From contig NZ_JACBOT010000036.1 of the NCBI RefSeq assembly GCF_021532275.1, positions 124,001 through 188,000 on the forward strand: 64,000 bases of DNA, in the 5' to 3' direction. Positions within the stretch are counted from its first letter, which is position 1. Every line of letters begins with the position of its first letter. A model generated the notes under the pieces. The model saw nothing but the letters and a program-made list of their open reading frames with translations, was not told where the DNA came from and made no database searches. The stretch is from Brevibacterium sp. UCMA 11754. Lineage in GTDB: Bacteria > Actinomycetota > Actinomycetes > Actinomycetales > Brevibacteriaceae. Below, piece after piece: positions 31,968 to 40,862 of this stretch. The translations under genes were made by a program, and so were the position numbers.

Positions 31968-33478
31968 GCGCGGCTGTGACTGCCCAGCCCTACCCTGACG
32001 TCGCATCCATCACCACGGTCACCTGCATCGGGGCCGGCACCATAGGCGGCGGTTGGGCCGCCTACTTCCTGGCCCAGGGCTACACGGTCAGAGTCTGGGA
32101 CCCAGCACCGGATGCGGCCGAGAAGCTCACCCGCCTCATCGATGCAGCCTGGCCCGCACTGGCCGAACTCGACATGGTCGCAGGCGCAGACCGTCATGCC
32201 TGGACGGTGCACACTGACCTCGCCGAGGCTGTGGCAGGGACCGGTTTCGTTCAGGAGTCGGCTCCGGAGGACCTCGAGCTCAAACGCAGCCTCCTAGCCA
32301 GCATCGATGCCGTCTGTGACGAACACGTCGTCATCGGCTCGTCCACCTCCGGCTACAGCATGACCGAGATGGCGGTCGACGCCAGGCATCCCGAACGCCT
32401 CGTCGTCGGGCATCCGTTCAACCCGCCCTATCTCATACCACTCGTCGAGGTCGTCGGCGGAGAGTCCACTGCCGTTGCGGCCGTCGACTGGGCGGCCGAG
32501 TTCTACACCCGGATCGGGAAATCCGTGATCAGAATGGACCACGAGGTTCCCGGGTTCATCGCCAATCGGCTCCAAGAGGCGCAATGGCGAGAGGCTCTGC
32601 ACATGATCGACCATGGTGAGGCCACGGTAGATCAGATCGACAGGTCGATCACCGATGGTCCCGGCCTGCGCTGGCCGTTCCAAGGACCGATGCTCACCTT
32701 CCATCTAGCCGGCGGTGAGGGCGGAATGGCACATATGCTCGACCACTTCGGTCCTTCGCTGAAATCACCCTGGACCCGTTTGGATGCTCCGGAGCTCACA
32801 CAGAAGCTCCGCGATGATGTCGTGGCCGGCTGTGAAGCGGCCAGTGGTGACAAGACGATTCCTGATCTCATCGCCACGCGGGACGCAGGCATCATCGCCC
32901 TGCGCAGGCTCACGGCCGACCTCGAAGCCGCAGATGGAACGCAGCGGCGGACAACCTCGGCGGATGCCTCCGAAGCAGAAGGGGTGTCCACCGAGACCGA
33001 ACTGCGCGGTCAACCAGCACCACGGAGTCAATCGCAGCCGATCGAACTCGGGACCTATCGGACCCAGGTGATTTCAGACTGGATTGACTACAACGGCCAC
33101 ATGTCCGAAGCCTTCTACGTTCTGATCTTCGGTTTCGCCACGGATCAGGTGATGGACCAGATCGGGCTCGGCCAGAAACATCGTGAGGCACATTCCACCT
33201 CGCTCTACACAGTAGAGTCCCACATCCGCTACCTCGACGAGGTCGGGCTCGGCGTACAGGTGGAAGTCATACCCACCCTTGTCTCCGCCGGGTCGAAGAA
33301 GATGCATCTGGCCTACGAGATGAGAGCCGCTGGGCAGCTCATCGCGACCGAGGAGATCATTGCTGTGCACGTGGACCAGAAGTCGGGCGCGGCCGCACCG
33401 TTCCCCAGCGACGTGTCGGAACGCCTCAGGAGGATCGGGTTTGCATCTCCTGACTGGGTGGGACGGAAACTGGGATGA
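31964..33478 (+). CDS. L-carnitine 3-dehydrogenase fused to betainyl-CoA thioesterase
   Basis: 504 aa. Residues 1-320 are a 3-hydroxyacyl-CoA-dehydrogenase-type enzyme: NAD loop GAGTIGGG (23-30), Ser-rich SSTSGYSMTEM, catalytic His150 in VVGHPFNPP, and FIANRLQEAQWREAL. Residues about 322-360 are a hydrophilic linker. Residues about 361-504 are a hot-dog thioesterase with DWIDYNGHMSEAFY (372-385), the 4-hydroxybenzoyl-CoA thioesterase-like active-site region. The pair oxidises L-carnitine to 3-dehydrocarnitine and, after BKACE, releases glycine betaine from betainyl-CoA. Confidence 0.9.
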   Translation: MSAAVTAQPYPDVASITTVTCIGAGTIGGGWAAYFLAQGYTVRVWDPAPDAAEKLTRLIDAAWPALAELDMVAGADRHAWTVHTDLAEAVAGTGFVQESAPEDLELKRSLLASIDAVCDEHVVIGSSTSGYSMTEMAVDARHPERLVVGHPFNPPYLIPLVEVVGGESTAVAAVDWAAEFYTRIGKSVIRMDHEVPGFIANRLQEAQWREALHMIDHGEATVDQIDRSITDGPGLRWPFQGPMLTFHLAGGEGGMAHMLDHFGPSLKSPWTRLDAPELTQKLRDDVVAGCEAASGDKTIPDLIATRDAGIIALRRLTADLEAADGTQRRTTSADASEAEGVSTETELRGQPAPRSQSQPIELGTYRTQVISDWIDYNGHMSEAFYVLIFGFATDQVMDQIGLGQKHREAHSTSLYTVESHIRYLDEVGLGVQVEVIPTLVSAGSKKMHLAYEMRAAGQLIATEEIIAVHVDQKSGAAAPFPSDVSERLRRIGFASPDWVGRKLG

Positions 33479-33484
33479 GACCGA

Positions 33485-33508
33485 GACAGGCTGAGTCATC
33501 AGGCTGTC
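33485..33508 (+). terminator. Imperfect hairpin after the carnitine operon
   Basis: GACAGGCTGA and TCAGGCTGTC pair at 9 of 10 positions with a 4-nt loop, 6 nt after the stop of the dehydrogenase-thioesterase gene. No clear U-tract. Confidence 0.4.
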
Positions 33509-33554
33509 AGCAATCGAGAAGTCACGCATGTGCCAGGAGACTATCCTGGTGACC

Positions 33555-34106
33555 ATGAGCACGAAGAAGAGCACTCCCACAACCATCACATTCTCCACGC
33601 AGTTGGAGATCATCAACGACAGACCGATCCTGCGCCTGCCCGCCGATGCCAGTGCGGAACTGCCCTCCCGCGGCCAGGTCGCCGCGCATGGGCAGGTCGG
33701 CGGGGTCGACGTCACTACGGTGGTCGAACCCGACGGAATGCGCGGACATTGGATCAATGTCACCGACGAGCTGTCTGCGCAGCTGGGTGCAGACCATGCC
33801 GACACCGTGGACGTGTCACTGACTCCGACGAAGGAATGGCCGGAGACCTCGGTTCCCGATGACTTCGCAGCAGCACTCGACGACGCACCCGATCTGGCGG
33901 AGGTGTGGGCCGGGCTGACGCCGATGGCGCGGTGGGAGTGGGTGCGGTGGATCCAAGCGACGAAGAACGCTGATACCCGCGCACGCCGCGTGGAAGTCGC
34001 GATCTCCAAGTTGGAGTCGGGGAAGCGACGCCCCTGCTGTTTCGATCTGGCCTCCTGCACCGATCCTGAGCTGGCGAAGAGCGGGAAGCTCCTCGGCATC
34101 TCCTGA
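33555..34106 (+). CDS. DUF1905/YdeI (OmpD-associated) family protein
   Basis: 183 aa from ATG 33555. Residues 10-95 fit DUF1905 (FSTQLEIINDRPILRLP). Residues about 100-160 carry the YdeI C-terminal helical motif (VPDDFAAALDD, then ARWEWVRWIQATKNADTRARRVEVAISKLESGKRRPCCF). The family is linked to bacteriocin or cell-envelope stress resistance; its mechanism is unknown. The gene stands alone between the carnitine operon and a convergent MFS gene. Confidence 0.8.
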   Translation: MSTKKSTPTTITFSTQLEIINDRPILRLPADASAELPSRGQVAAHGQVGGVDVTTVVEPDGMRGHWINVTDELSAQLGADHADTVDVSLTPTKEWPETSVPDDFAAALDDAPDLAEVWAGLTPMARWEWVRWIQATKNADTRARRVEVAISKLESGKRRPCCFDLASCTDPELAKSGKLLGIS

Positions 34107-34125
34107 CACCCTCTTCTGTCCAGAG

Positions 34126-35393
34126 TCAGCGCAGGATCATCGACTTCGGGTGCACCGTCAGCGTCATCACCGCACCGAGGATCGAGGCCAGTGATGCAGC
34201 TGCGAAGAGGAGCCAGAATCCGCCGACGAGAGCGACGAGTCCTGCTCCCAGCAAGGGCCCCACGAGCTGTCCCAATGCGGCGGAATTGTTGACCATGCTC
34301 AGGTCCCGTGCATGGTCATCGGGATCGAGCAGCAGGTCGGTGGCAAAGGCAAGGCTGACTGCCATATAGGCACCGTAGCCGGTGCCCATGATGGCAGCCG
34401 CGATAGCGGTGGTGACGAATTCGGGGCTGATGAGGATGATGACTCCAGAGCAGGCCTGCACCAACGCCGAGGTGATCGTCCAGAAGCGACGGCTGCCCGT
34501 GCGATCCGATATGATTCCCACCACGATCGACGAGATGACGACGAAGACCGTATAGATGACGATCAGGACGAGCAGCTTGTCTTCGGCTCTCTCTGCCGGA
34601 AACCCGATTCCGTAGATCAGGAAGAAGAGCAGCAGAGAGGTGCCGAAGGCGTTGCCCACGTTGACGACGAACCGTGACGCGAGCAGCCACTTGAAATTGT
34701 GGTCGAGCAGCGACGAGATTCGAGCCCGGGTGATCGGCTCCCGCCCCGCGTGCAGTGTGATGATACTCGGGTGGACCGGTGCGGGATCGGGCAGCAGAAC
34801 GGCGGTGCCCACTCCGACGACGGTGATGATCCCGGCCAGGAGTGCATAGGAGGCGCCGAGGCCGAGTCCCAGGAGCACGACCAGTCCGACTCCGACGACG
34901 ATGCCGACGGCCTGCGCAGAGCTCGCAGCCGCCGATGCCGTCCCCCGCTGCGAGTCGAGCTGATCGGCGATGAGAGCAATCAGCGCCGCGGAGGCGATGG
35001 CCACCGAGACGGAGACGACGATCCAGGCGGCGCCGACGAACAGTGGTCCCTGTGCCCAGCCGGTGAGCAGGAGGCCGATGGCGGCCCCAGCGAACCGCCG
35101 ACGGCCCACGGACGCCTGCGGCCCCACCGTGAACGTGTTCGGTCAGAGAGGCTCCCGGCGATCGGGGCGGCGATGATGCCTGCCAGACCGCCTGCGGAGA
35201 GGACGACTCCGGACCAGACGACTCCATACAGCCAGTGTCCGCTTTGAGTGTCGAGCTGCAATGGCAGCAGCAGCTGGATAGGAGTCAGCTGAACCGTCCA
35301 GACGGCCAGCCAGGCCAGGGTGAACCACACCATCCACAGAGGTCCGACACTCTTGTCCGGCCGGTGGCCCTCCGCTGGTGGGTTCGCGCTCAT
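34126..35393 (-). pseudogene. MFS sugar-type transporter interrupted by a 1-bp frameshift
   Basis: ATG 35393 opens an MFS N-terminus (about 100 aa, ending in the loop motif SLSDRTRSRWGRRRPWAVGG). The frame then shifts, and the rest (helices 3-12, starting AAIGLLLTGWAQG) continues to 34126 in another frame. Homologous continuity is restored by adding one base to the four-base C run at 35085-35088 (G run on the coding strand). The start overlaps the beta-glucosidase stop by ATGA. The intact protein would have about 421 aa and probably imports a glucoside. It is either a true inactivation or a sequencing indel. Confidence 0.8.
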
Positions 35394-36754
35394 GGTCGAA
35401 CCGAGGCGATGAGGTCCCGATACCACCCATACGAGGACTTCGGCGTCCGCTGACCGGTCTCCATATTCACGTGGACCAATCCGAAGCGCTGGGTGTAGCC
35501 GTCCGCCCATTCGAAGTTGTCCAGCAGCGACCACACGGTGTACCCGGCGATCGGCACACCGGCCTCGATCGCCTCGGCGACAGCCTCGAGATGATCGTGC
35601 AGGTAGGCGATGCGTTCGTCGTCGCGGATCGGTCCGGTGCACGCCTCGGGTTCGGGAAAGGACGCACCGTTTTCAGAGATCACGATGGGTGGCAGCCTGA
35701 CCCCATAGCGTGTGCGCATATCGATGAGGAAGTCTCGCAGCGTCTCCGGTCGGATCGGCCACAGCGGTCCGAAGCCGGTGGTGGCAGCGGCGGGAGTCGG
35801 AACCATCTCGAAGGGCAGCGGGCCCTCGGCGACTCCGTGCACCGTAGTCGGGTTGTAGTAGTTGAGCCCGTAGACATCGCTGGGCGTCGAAATGAGTTCC
35901 ATGTCCCCGTCGCGAATCGGCATCTGGATTCCCAGTGCGTCGAGATCCGGATACTCCCCCAGGAGCAGCGGATCGGCGAAGAGGCGGTTGTGGATGAGGT
36001 CGAGGACTGCCGCCGCGGCGTGGTCTGCCCCGGCATCCGTCTCGGGAAGGATGAGGCTGTGGTTGCTCGCTGCGGACACCTGCGCGGCGCCGTGCTCACG
36101 CAGTATCTTCGTGGCGGTCCCGTGGGCCAGGAGTTGGTGATGGACGCTCGGCAGCGCGTCGAAGAGCATCGCGCGTCCCGGAGCCAGGTCACCGAGCGCA
36201 TAGCCCTGCAGTGACGTCGAGGCCGGCTCGTTGATCGTGTACCAATGGCGGACTCGATCACCGAGACGGTCCGCCACGGCGTCGACGTATTCGCCGAAGC
36301 GATGGACTGTGTCCCCGTTCAGCCACCCGCCCGTGGCCTCGAGGCCACTTGGAAGGTCCCAATGGTAGAGAGTCGGTTCTGGTGTCACCCCGGCGGCCAG
36401 GAGTTCGTCGACGAGGCGTTCGTAATAGTCCAGGCCCACGGCGTTGGGCTCCGTCCCCTGCTTCCCGTCGGGGATGATTCGGACCCAGGAGATCGAGAAT
36501 CGGTATCGGTCGACGCCGAGACCTGCCAGCAACTCGACGTCCTCGGCGCTGCGGTGATAACTGTCGGGACCGGGATCGGCGGTGCTGGAGTCGATGACCT
36601 TGCCGGGATCATCGACGAAATCGTCCCATATGTTTCGTCCGCGACCGCCCAAGGTCCTCGCACCTTCGATCTGGAAAGCGGCGGTGGCTGCAGAGAAGCG
36701 CAGACGGCGCAATGTCTGCAATGCCTGTGGGGCGAATTCCGGAGTCCCTGCCAT
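35390..36754 (-). CDS. GH1 beta-glucosidase
   Basis: 454 aa, full length for family GH1. Acid/base Glu176 is in YTINEP and nucleophile Glu361 in VISENGAS. HWDLP (131-135) and WSLLDNFEWADGY near the C-terminus are the sugar-binding motifs. No signal peptide, so it hydrolyses imported beta-glucosides in the cytoplasm. The adjoining frameshifted MFS transporter gene (ATGA overlap) is its likely uptake partner. It diverges from helD. Confidence 0.93.
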   Translation of the reverse strand: MAGTPEFAPQALQTLRRLRFSAATAAFQIEGARTLGGRGRNIWDDFVDDPGKVIDSSTADPGPDSYHRSAEDVELLAGLGVDRYRFSISWVRIIPDGKQGTEPNAVGLDYYERLVDELLAAGVTPEPTLYHWDLPSGLEATGGWLNGDTVHRFGEYVDAVADRLGDRVRHWYTINEPASTSLQGYALGDLAPGRAMLFDALPSVHHQLLAHGTATKILREHGAAQVSAASNHSLILPETDAGADHAAAAVLDLIHNRLFADPLLLGEYPDLDALGIQMPIRDGDMELISTPSDVYGLNYYNPTTVHGVAEGPLPFEMVPTPAAATTGFGPLWPIRPETLRDFLIDMRTRYGVRLPPIVISENGASFPEPEACTGPIRDDERIAYLHDHLEAVAEAIEAGVPIAGYTVWSLLDNFEWADGYTQRFGLVHVNMETGQRTPKSSYGWYRDLIASVRP

Positions 36755-36843
36755 TATCAGAATATGCCACGGATGGGGGCTTGCCGCAAGGCCCTGGTCA
36801 GGAGGAACAATGGGGTCTTCACTCTTCAGACAAAGGAATCCGT

Positions 36844-39000
36844 GTGCCCTCCACCGTCTTCAATCTGCCCTCCCGACTCTCTGCCAAGAACACGCCGAAG
36901 CTCATCGCAGCCGATGACGCTCATTTTGCTCGCATCTCCGGACGCATCGATAGCGAGCACGCCACCGTCGAGTCCCGACTCGCTGACCTCCGTCGTGCCC
37001 CCGGAGGTTCTGGCGAAGCCGCACTGGACCGCGATTCCGCCATCCATCGTCTGTCCTCCGAACTGAGTCTGCTGCAGCGTTTCGCCCTCGACATATGCCT
37101 GGGGCGCATGGTGTTCGCTGATTCCGGTGAGATCGTCTACATCGGTCGGATGGGGCTGAGAGATGAAAGCGGTCATAGCCTGCTCATCGATTGGCGGGCG
37201 CCCCTGGCCGAACCGTTCTTCGCGGCCACCCTCGCCTCTCCGATGGGACTGTCGACACGACGCCGCTACCGCTGGTCGAACGGACAGATCACGGACTATT
37301 GGGACGAAGGATTCACCACGGCGAGCGTCGATGAGAGCGCTGCCCTCGACGATCAGGCTGCGTTCATCGCCTCTCTGGGGGCCAGCCGATCGACCAAGAT
37401 GCACGATGTCCTCTCCACCATCCAGGCCGATCAGGACTCGATCATCCGTGCCCCGGCCGGCTCGCCGCTGGTCGTCGACGGTGGGCCGGGAACCGGAAAG
37501 ACGGTGGTCGCCCTGCACCGTGCCGCCTACCTCCTCTACTCCGATCCCGGCATCGCCAGCGGTGGCGGCCTGCTCTTCGTCGGCCCCAATCCCGCGTATC
37601 TGTCCTATGTCGACGACGTGCTGCCGCGCCTCGGCGAGGACGGTGTGCGCCTCTGCACTCTGGACGACCTGGTTCCAGAGACCGCTGCGGCCCACGACGA
37701 CGACCGCGGGGCTCGCCTCAAAGGGAAGCTGAATCCCGGTGCGGTCATCGACCGTGCCGTGAGCATCTATGAGCAGGCTCCCACCACCGCCCTGACGATC
37801 GACACGGTGTGGGGTGAACTCACGGTCACTCCAGGCGACTGGGCAACGGCTTTCTCAGCGCATGATACGGACGTCGATCACAACACTGCGCGTGATCTGG
37901 TGTGGAACGAGCTGCTGGACATTCTCACCGAGATCGTCGTCGATGCCGATGAGGAGGCCGAACCAGACCAGGTCCGCGCCTTCATCGGACAGGACCCCGA
38001 TCTGCGAGAGGTCCTGACAACCACTTGGCCGCTTCTCGACCCCTTGGACATCGCGGGTGATATCTGGACCGTCCCGGCCTACCTGAGTCTCGTCGCACCC
38101 GAACTCAGCGACGAAGATGTGTCGTGGCTGCAGCGATCCGGAGCCAGAGATTGGACGAAGGAGGACATTCCATTCATCGACGCAGCCAGACGTCGTATCG
38201 GTGATCCTGCTGACCTGAGACAGAGACGTCGTGCCGAAGTGGAGGCGGCAGCTGAACAGGACCGCATGGCCGATGTCGTTGCTGATCTCGTTGCCGCTGA
38301 CGACAGTGAGCTGATGCAGATGCAGATGCTCAAGGGCGAGGACCTGCGAGGCGCGCTGGACAATCCGTCGGCTCGGGAGGCGCTCGCCCCTGACCGTCTC
38401 GCGGGTCCCTACGGGCACATCATCGTCGACGAAGCGCAGGAGCTCACCGATGCCCAGTGGCACATGCTCCTTGACCGGTGTCCGTCCAAGAGCTTCACCA
38501 TCGTCGGTGACCCGGCACAGGCACGTCATGGTTTCCTCCAGACCTGGGACGAGCGGTTGAGCCACCTCGGCCTCGACGTCGAGGAAGTTCACCTCAGCAT
38601 CAACTACCGCACCCCCGCCGAGGTGATGACCGAAGCGGAACCCGTGATCCGTGAGGTCATCCCTCACGCCAATGTACCGCGTTCGGTTCGCCAGTCAGGT
38701 GTCTCAGTCCGTCACATCCGCACAGACGGGGTACCTTCCTTGGTCAGTGCGTGGTTGGGCTCTCACAGCGAGGGAATCGTCTGTGTCATCACGATGGAAC
38801 CGGACTCGTGGAATGGGATCAGAGATGAACGGGTCACCGTGATGGGGCCGGCTGAGGTCAAGGGACTGGAATTCGATCTCGTCATCCTGGTGGACCCGCA
38901 GTGCTTCGGCACCGGTGTGCAGGGTGGGGTTGACCGTTATGTGTCAATGACCCGGGCGACGGCAGAATTGGTCACCGCTGCCCACCAGTCCTCAGTCTGA
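36844..39000 (+). CDS. helD: HelD-like RNA polymerase-associated UvrD/Rep-type ATPase
   Basis: About 718 aa from GTG 36844, preceded by AAAGGAA. N-terminal coiled-coil region (about 20-90) and a UvrD-like core: Walker A VDGGPGTGKTVVALHRAAYLLY near 211-232, Walker B HIIVDEAQELTDAQW near 524-538, and TIVGDPAQ. The C-terminal helicase motif is shortened to GPAEVKGLEFDLVILV and VSMTRATAEL. HelD pries stalled RNA polymerase off DNA and can contribute to rifamycin tolerance. The 89-bp gap 36755-36843 holds the divergent promoters with the beta-glucosidase gene. Confidence 0.92.
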   Translation: MPSTVFNLPSRLSAKNTPKLIAADDAHFARISGRIDSEHATVESRLADLRRAPGGSGEAALDRDSAIHRLSSELSLLQRFALDICLGRMVFADSGEIVYIGRMGLRDESGHSLLIDWRAPLAEPFFAATLASPMGLSTRRRYRWSNGQITDYWDEGFTTASVDESAALDDQAAFIASLGASRSTKMHDVLSTIQADQDSIIRAPAGSPLVVDGGPGTGKTVVALHRAAYLLYSDPGIASGGGLLFVGPNPAYLSYVDDVLPRLGEDGVRLCTLDDLVPETAAAHDDDRGARLKGKLNPGAVIDRAVSIYEQAPTTALTIDTVWGELTVTPGDWATAFSAHDTDVDHNTARDLVWNELLDILTEIVVDADEEAEPDQVRAFIGQDPDLREVLTTTWPLLDPLDIAGDIWTVPAYLSLVAPELSDEDVSWLQRSGARDWTKEDIPFIDAARRRIGDPADLRQRRRAEVEAAAEQDRMADVVADLVAADDSELMQMQMLKGEDLRGALDNPSAREALAPDRLAGPYGHIIVDEAQELTDAQWHMLLDRCPSKSFTIVGDPAQARHGFLQTWDERLSHLGLDVEEVHLSINYRTPAEVMTEAEPVIREVIPHANVPRSVRQSGVSVRHIRTDGVPSLVSAWLGSHSEGIVCVITMEPDSWNGIRDERVTVMGPAEVKGLEFDLVILVDPQCFGTGVQGGVDRYVSMTRATAELVTAAHQSSV

Positions 39001-39360
39001 GGATTCGGCCCGACCATCGGCGATGTTCCAGGACATCCACACGAGGGGAACCTGCAGCGGCAGACGAGCCAGGGCGATTGCACGCCCCCGAGGATTGTGC
39101 CAGTGCTTCTTCACGGTGTAGATGTTGGCCGGAAAGACACCGACCATGAGCGCGGCAGAGGCCGATCCGCCCAGTCGGCGTGTGGCAGGCACAGCGAGCA
39201 TCGTGGCGCAGCCGAGTTCCGCAACACCGCTGGCATAGGTCCAGAAGCGTGGATTGCCAAGACGGGGCGGAACGATCGAGTCGAAAGTCTCGGGTCTGAG
39301 GAAGTGCACGATACCTGCAAGGCCGAGAATGCCGGTCATGGTCAATGTCTGCAGCTTCAA
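38992..39360 (-). CDS. DoxX-like small membrane protein
   Basis: About 122 aa from TTG 39360 (GAGGTGG upstream); ATG 39339 is possible. Four hydrophobic helices with GLAGIVHFLRPETFDSIVPP, ASGVAELGCATML and GVFPANIYTVKKHW, the DoxX/MauE-like pattern. Family members are thought to take part in redox or thiol homeostasis. Its 3' end overlaps the end of helD by 9 bp in convergent orientation. Confidence 0.75.
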   Translation of the reverse strand: MKLQTLTMTGILGLAGIVHFLRPETFDSIVPPRLGNPRFWTYASGVAELGCATMLAVPATRRLGGSASAALMVGVFPANIYTVKKHWHNPRGRAIALARLPLQVPLVWMSWNIADGRAESSD

Positions 39361-39435
39361 CTCGCGACCACCTCTGCACCTCTGGGAGAACAAGCTGTCT
39401 GTGGGAGACCAACCTGTTCCTGTCAAAAGAACCTG

Positions 39436-39508
39436 TGGAGCTTAGGGGAATCGAACCCCTGACCTTTTCATTGCGAACGAAACGCTCTACCAACTGAGCT
39501 AAAGCCCC
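39436..39508 (-). tRNA. tRNA-Ala(CGC)
   Basis: 73 nt on the minus strand with a full cloverleaf. The acceptor GGGGCTT pairs with AAGCTCC and includes the G3-U70 alanine identity pair. D arm GCTCAGTTGGTAGAGC. Anticodon stem TTTCG/TGAAA with loop TTCGCAA (anticodon CGC). T arm AGGGG-TTCGATT-CCCCT. Discriminator A; CCA not encoded. Confidence 0.97.
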
Positions 39509-39518
39509 TTCGGCTCTC

Positions 39519-39548
39519 ACTTTACGCCGAAGCCCCCATGGTGCACAA
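39519..39548 (-). promoter_or_regulatory. Promoter of tRNA-Ala(CGC)
   Basis: On the minus strand TTGTGC (39548-39543), an 18-bp spacer and TAAAGT (39524-39519); the -10 ends 10 nt before the mature tRNA start. The remaining bases to 39635 hold only the upstream region of the plus-strand oxidoreductase gene. Confidence 0.6.
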
Positions 39549-39635
39549 AACGGCGAAGCTGAGCCCCTCACCCCAGTTGACTCTCTGTGACCGGCGGTAC
39601 AGGGTGGAAGAAATCCCCTCTCGGAAGGACAGGCA

Positions 39636-40844
39636 ATGGCTCAGGAATTCGGAACTGTCATCATCGGCGCCGGAATCGGCGGCGGAACAGCGGTCGAGGC
39701 CCTACGCGACGGCGGCTACACCGCGTCGATCGCTCTCATCGGCTCCGATCCGGCCGCACCCTACTACCGTCCGGATCTGTCCAAGAAGGTCATGCTCGAA
39801 GGATCAGACCCCGCCGAGTCGGCACTGCGCGGTGCTGACTGGTATCCCGCCCACGATGTGACGACGTTCTTCAACACCACTGTCACTGAACTGGATGCGC
39901 AGAAGCAGAGCATCACCCTCGACAATGGCGAGAGCCTCGTCTACGGCCAGGTCATCCTGGCCACAGGCTCCACTCCGCGCTCCTTGGACGTCCCCGGCGC
40001 CGATCTGGGCAACATCCACACCCTTCGCGATGCCGGTGACGCTGTGGCCATCCGTTCGCAGTTCGGCCAGGACAACAAGGTCGTCATCATCGGCGGTGGC
40101 TGGGTCGGCCTCGAGGTCGCCGCGGCAGCACAGAACGCCGGATGTGATGTCACCGTCGTCCTGCGTTCGACTCCCCCATTGAAGTCAGCCCTCGGCACGG
40201 AGATCGGTGAGTACTTCGAAGAGCTCCACCGGTCCAACGGCATCGAGTTCGTCACCGAGGCTGACACCACCGGCTTCTCGGGAACGAAGGCCGTGGAAAC
40301 CGTCCAGACCAGTGCCGGTGACCTTCCTGCCGACCTGGTCGTCGTGGGAATCGGTGCAGACCCGACCATCGAACTGGCCGCCTCTGCGGGCCTGGAGACC
40401 GATAACGGCGTGATCGTCGATGAGCACATGCGCACAAGCGATGCCAATATCCTCGCCATCGGCGACATCGCTGCAGCGCAGAACACACTGCTGAACCAGC
40501 GACTGCGCGTCGAACACTGGGACAACGCTGTGCGCCAGGCCGAAGTCGCAGCGGCCACCATCACCGGCCGGGACAAGGTCTACGACTGGGAACCGTACTT
40601 CTACACGGACCAGTACGATCTCGGCATGGAATACGTCGGTCATGGCAGCAGCGACGACGATGTCGTCATTCGCGGCGACAAGTCGAGTGGTGAGTTCATC
40701 GTGTTCTGGACTCGAGGCGGTACCGTCACAGCGGCGATGAACGTCAACATCTGGGACGTCGGTGACGAGCTTCGGGCACTCACCGGCAAGAGCGTATCTG
40801 CCTCGCGCCTGCAGGACGAGTCGATCGAGCTCGGCGAACTCTGA
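39636..40844 (+). CDS. FAD-dependent NAD(P)H ferredoxin/rubredoxin-type reductase
   Basis: 402 aa. FAD loop GAGIGGG (11-17), NAD(P)-binding loop IIGGGWVGLEVAAAA (151-165), and the second FAD motif NILAIGDIAAAQN. A C-terminal reductase domain follows (about 330-402). It resembles ferredoxin reductases that feed monooxygenases (BphA4/RhdA class). GGAAGGACAGGCA precedes the ATG. No oxygenase or ferredoxin gene is adjacent; AlkB follows 18 bp later on the same strand. Confidence 0.88.
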   Translation: MAQEFGTVIIGAGIGGGTAVEALRDGGYTASIALIGSDPAAPYYRPDLSKKVMLEGSDPAESALRGADWYPAHDVTTFFNTTVTELDAQKQSITLDNGESLVYGQVILATGSTPRSLDVPGADLGNIHTLRDAGDAVAIRSQFGQDNKVVIIGGGWVGLEVAAAAQNAGCDVTVVLRSTPPLKSALGTEIGEYFEELHRSNGIEFVTEADTTGFSGTKAVETVQTSAGDLPADLVVVGIGADPTIELAASAGLETDNGVIVDEHMRTSDANILAIGDIAAAQNTLLNQRLRVEHWDNAVRQAEVAAATITGRDKVYDWEPYFYTDQYDLGMEYVGHGSSDDDVVIRGDKSSGEFIVFWTRGGTVTAAMNVNIWDVGDELRALTGKSVSASRLQDESIELGEL

Positions 40845-40862
40845 GTTCGGATTCGTCCTGAC

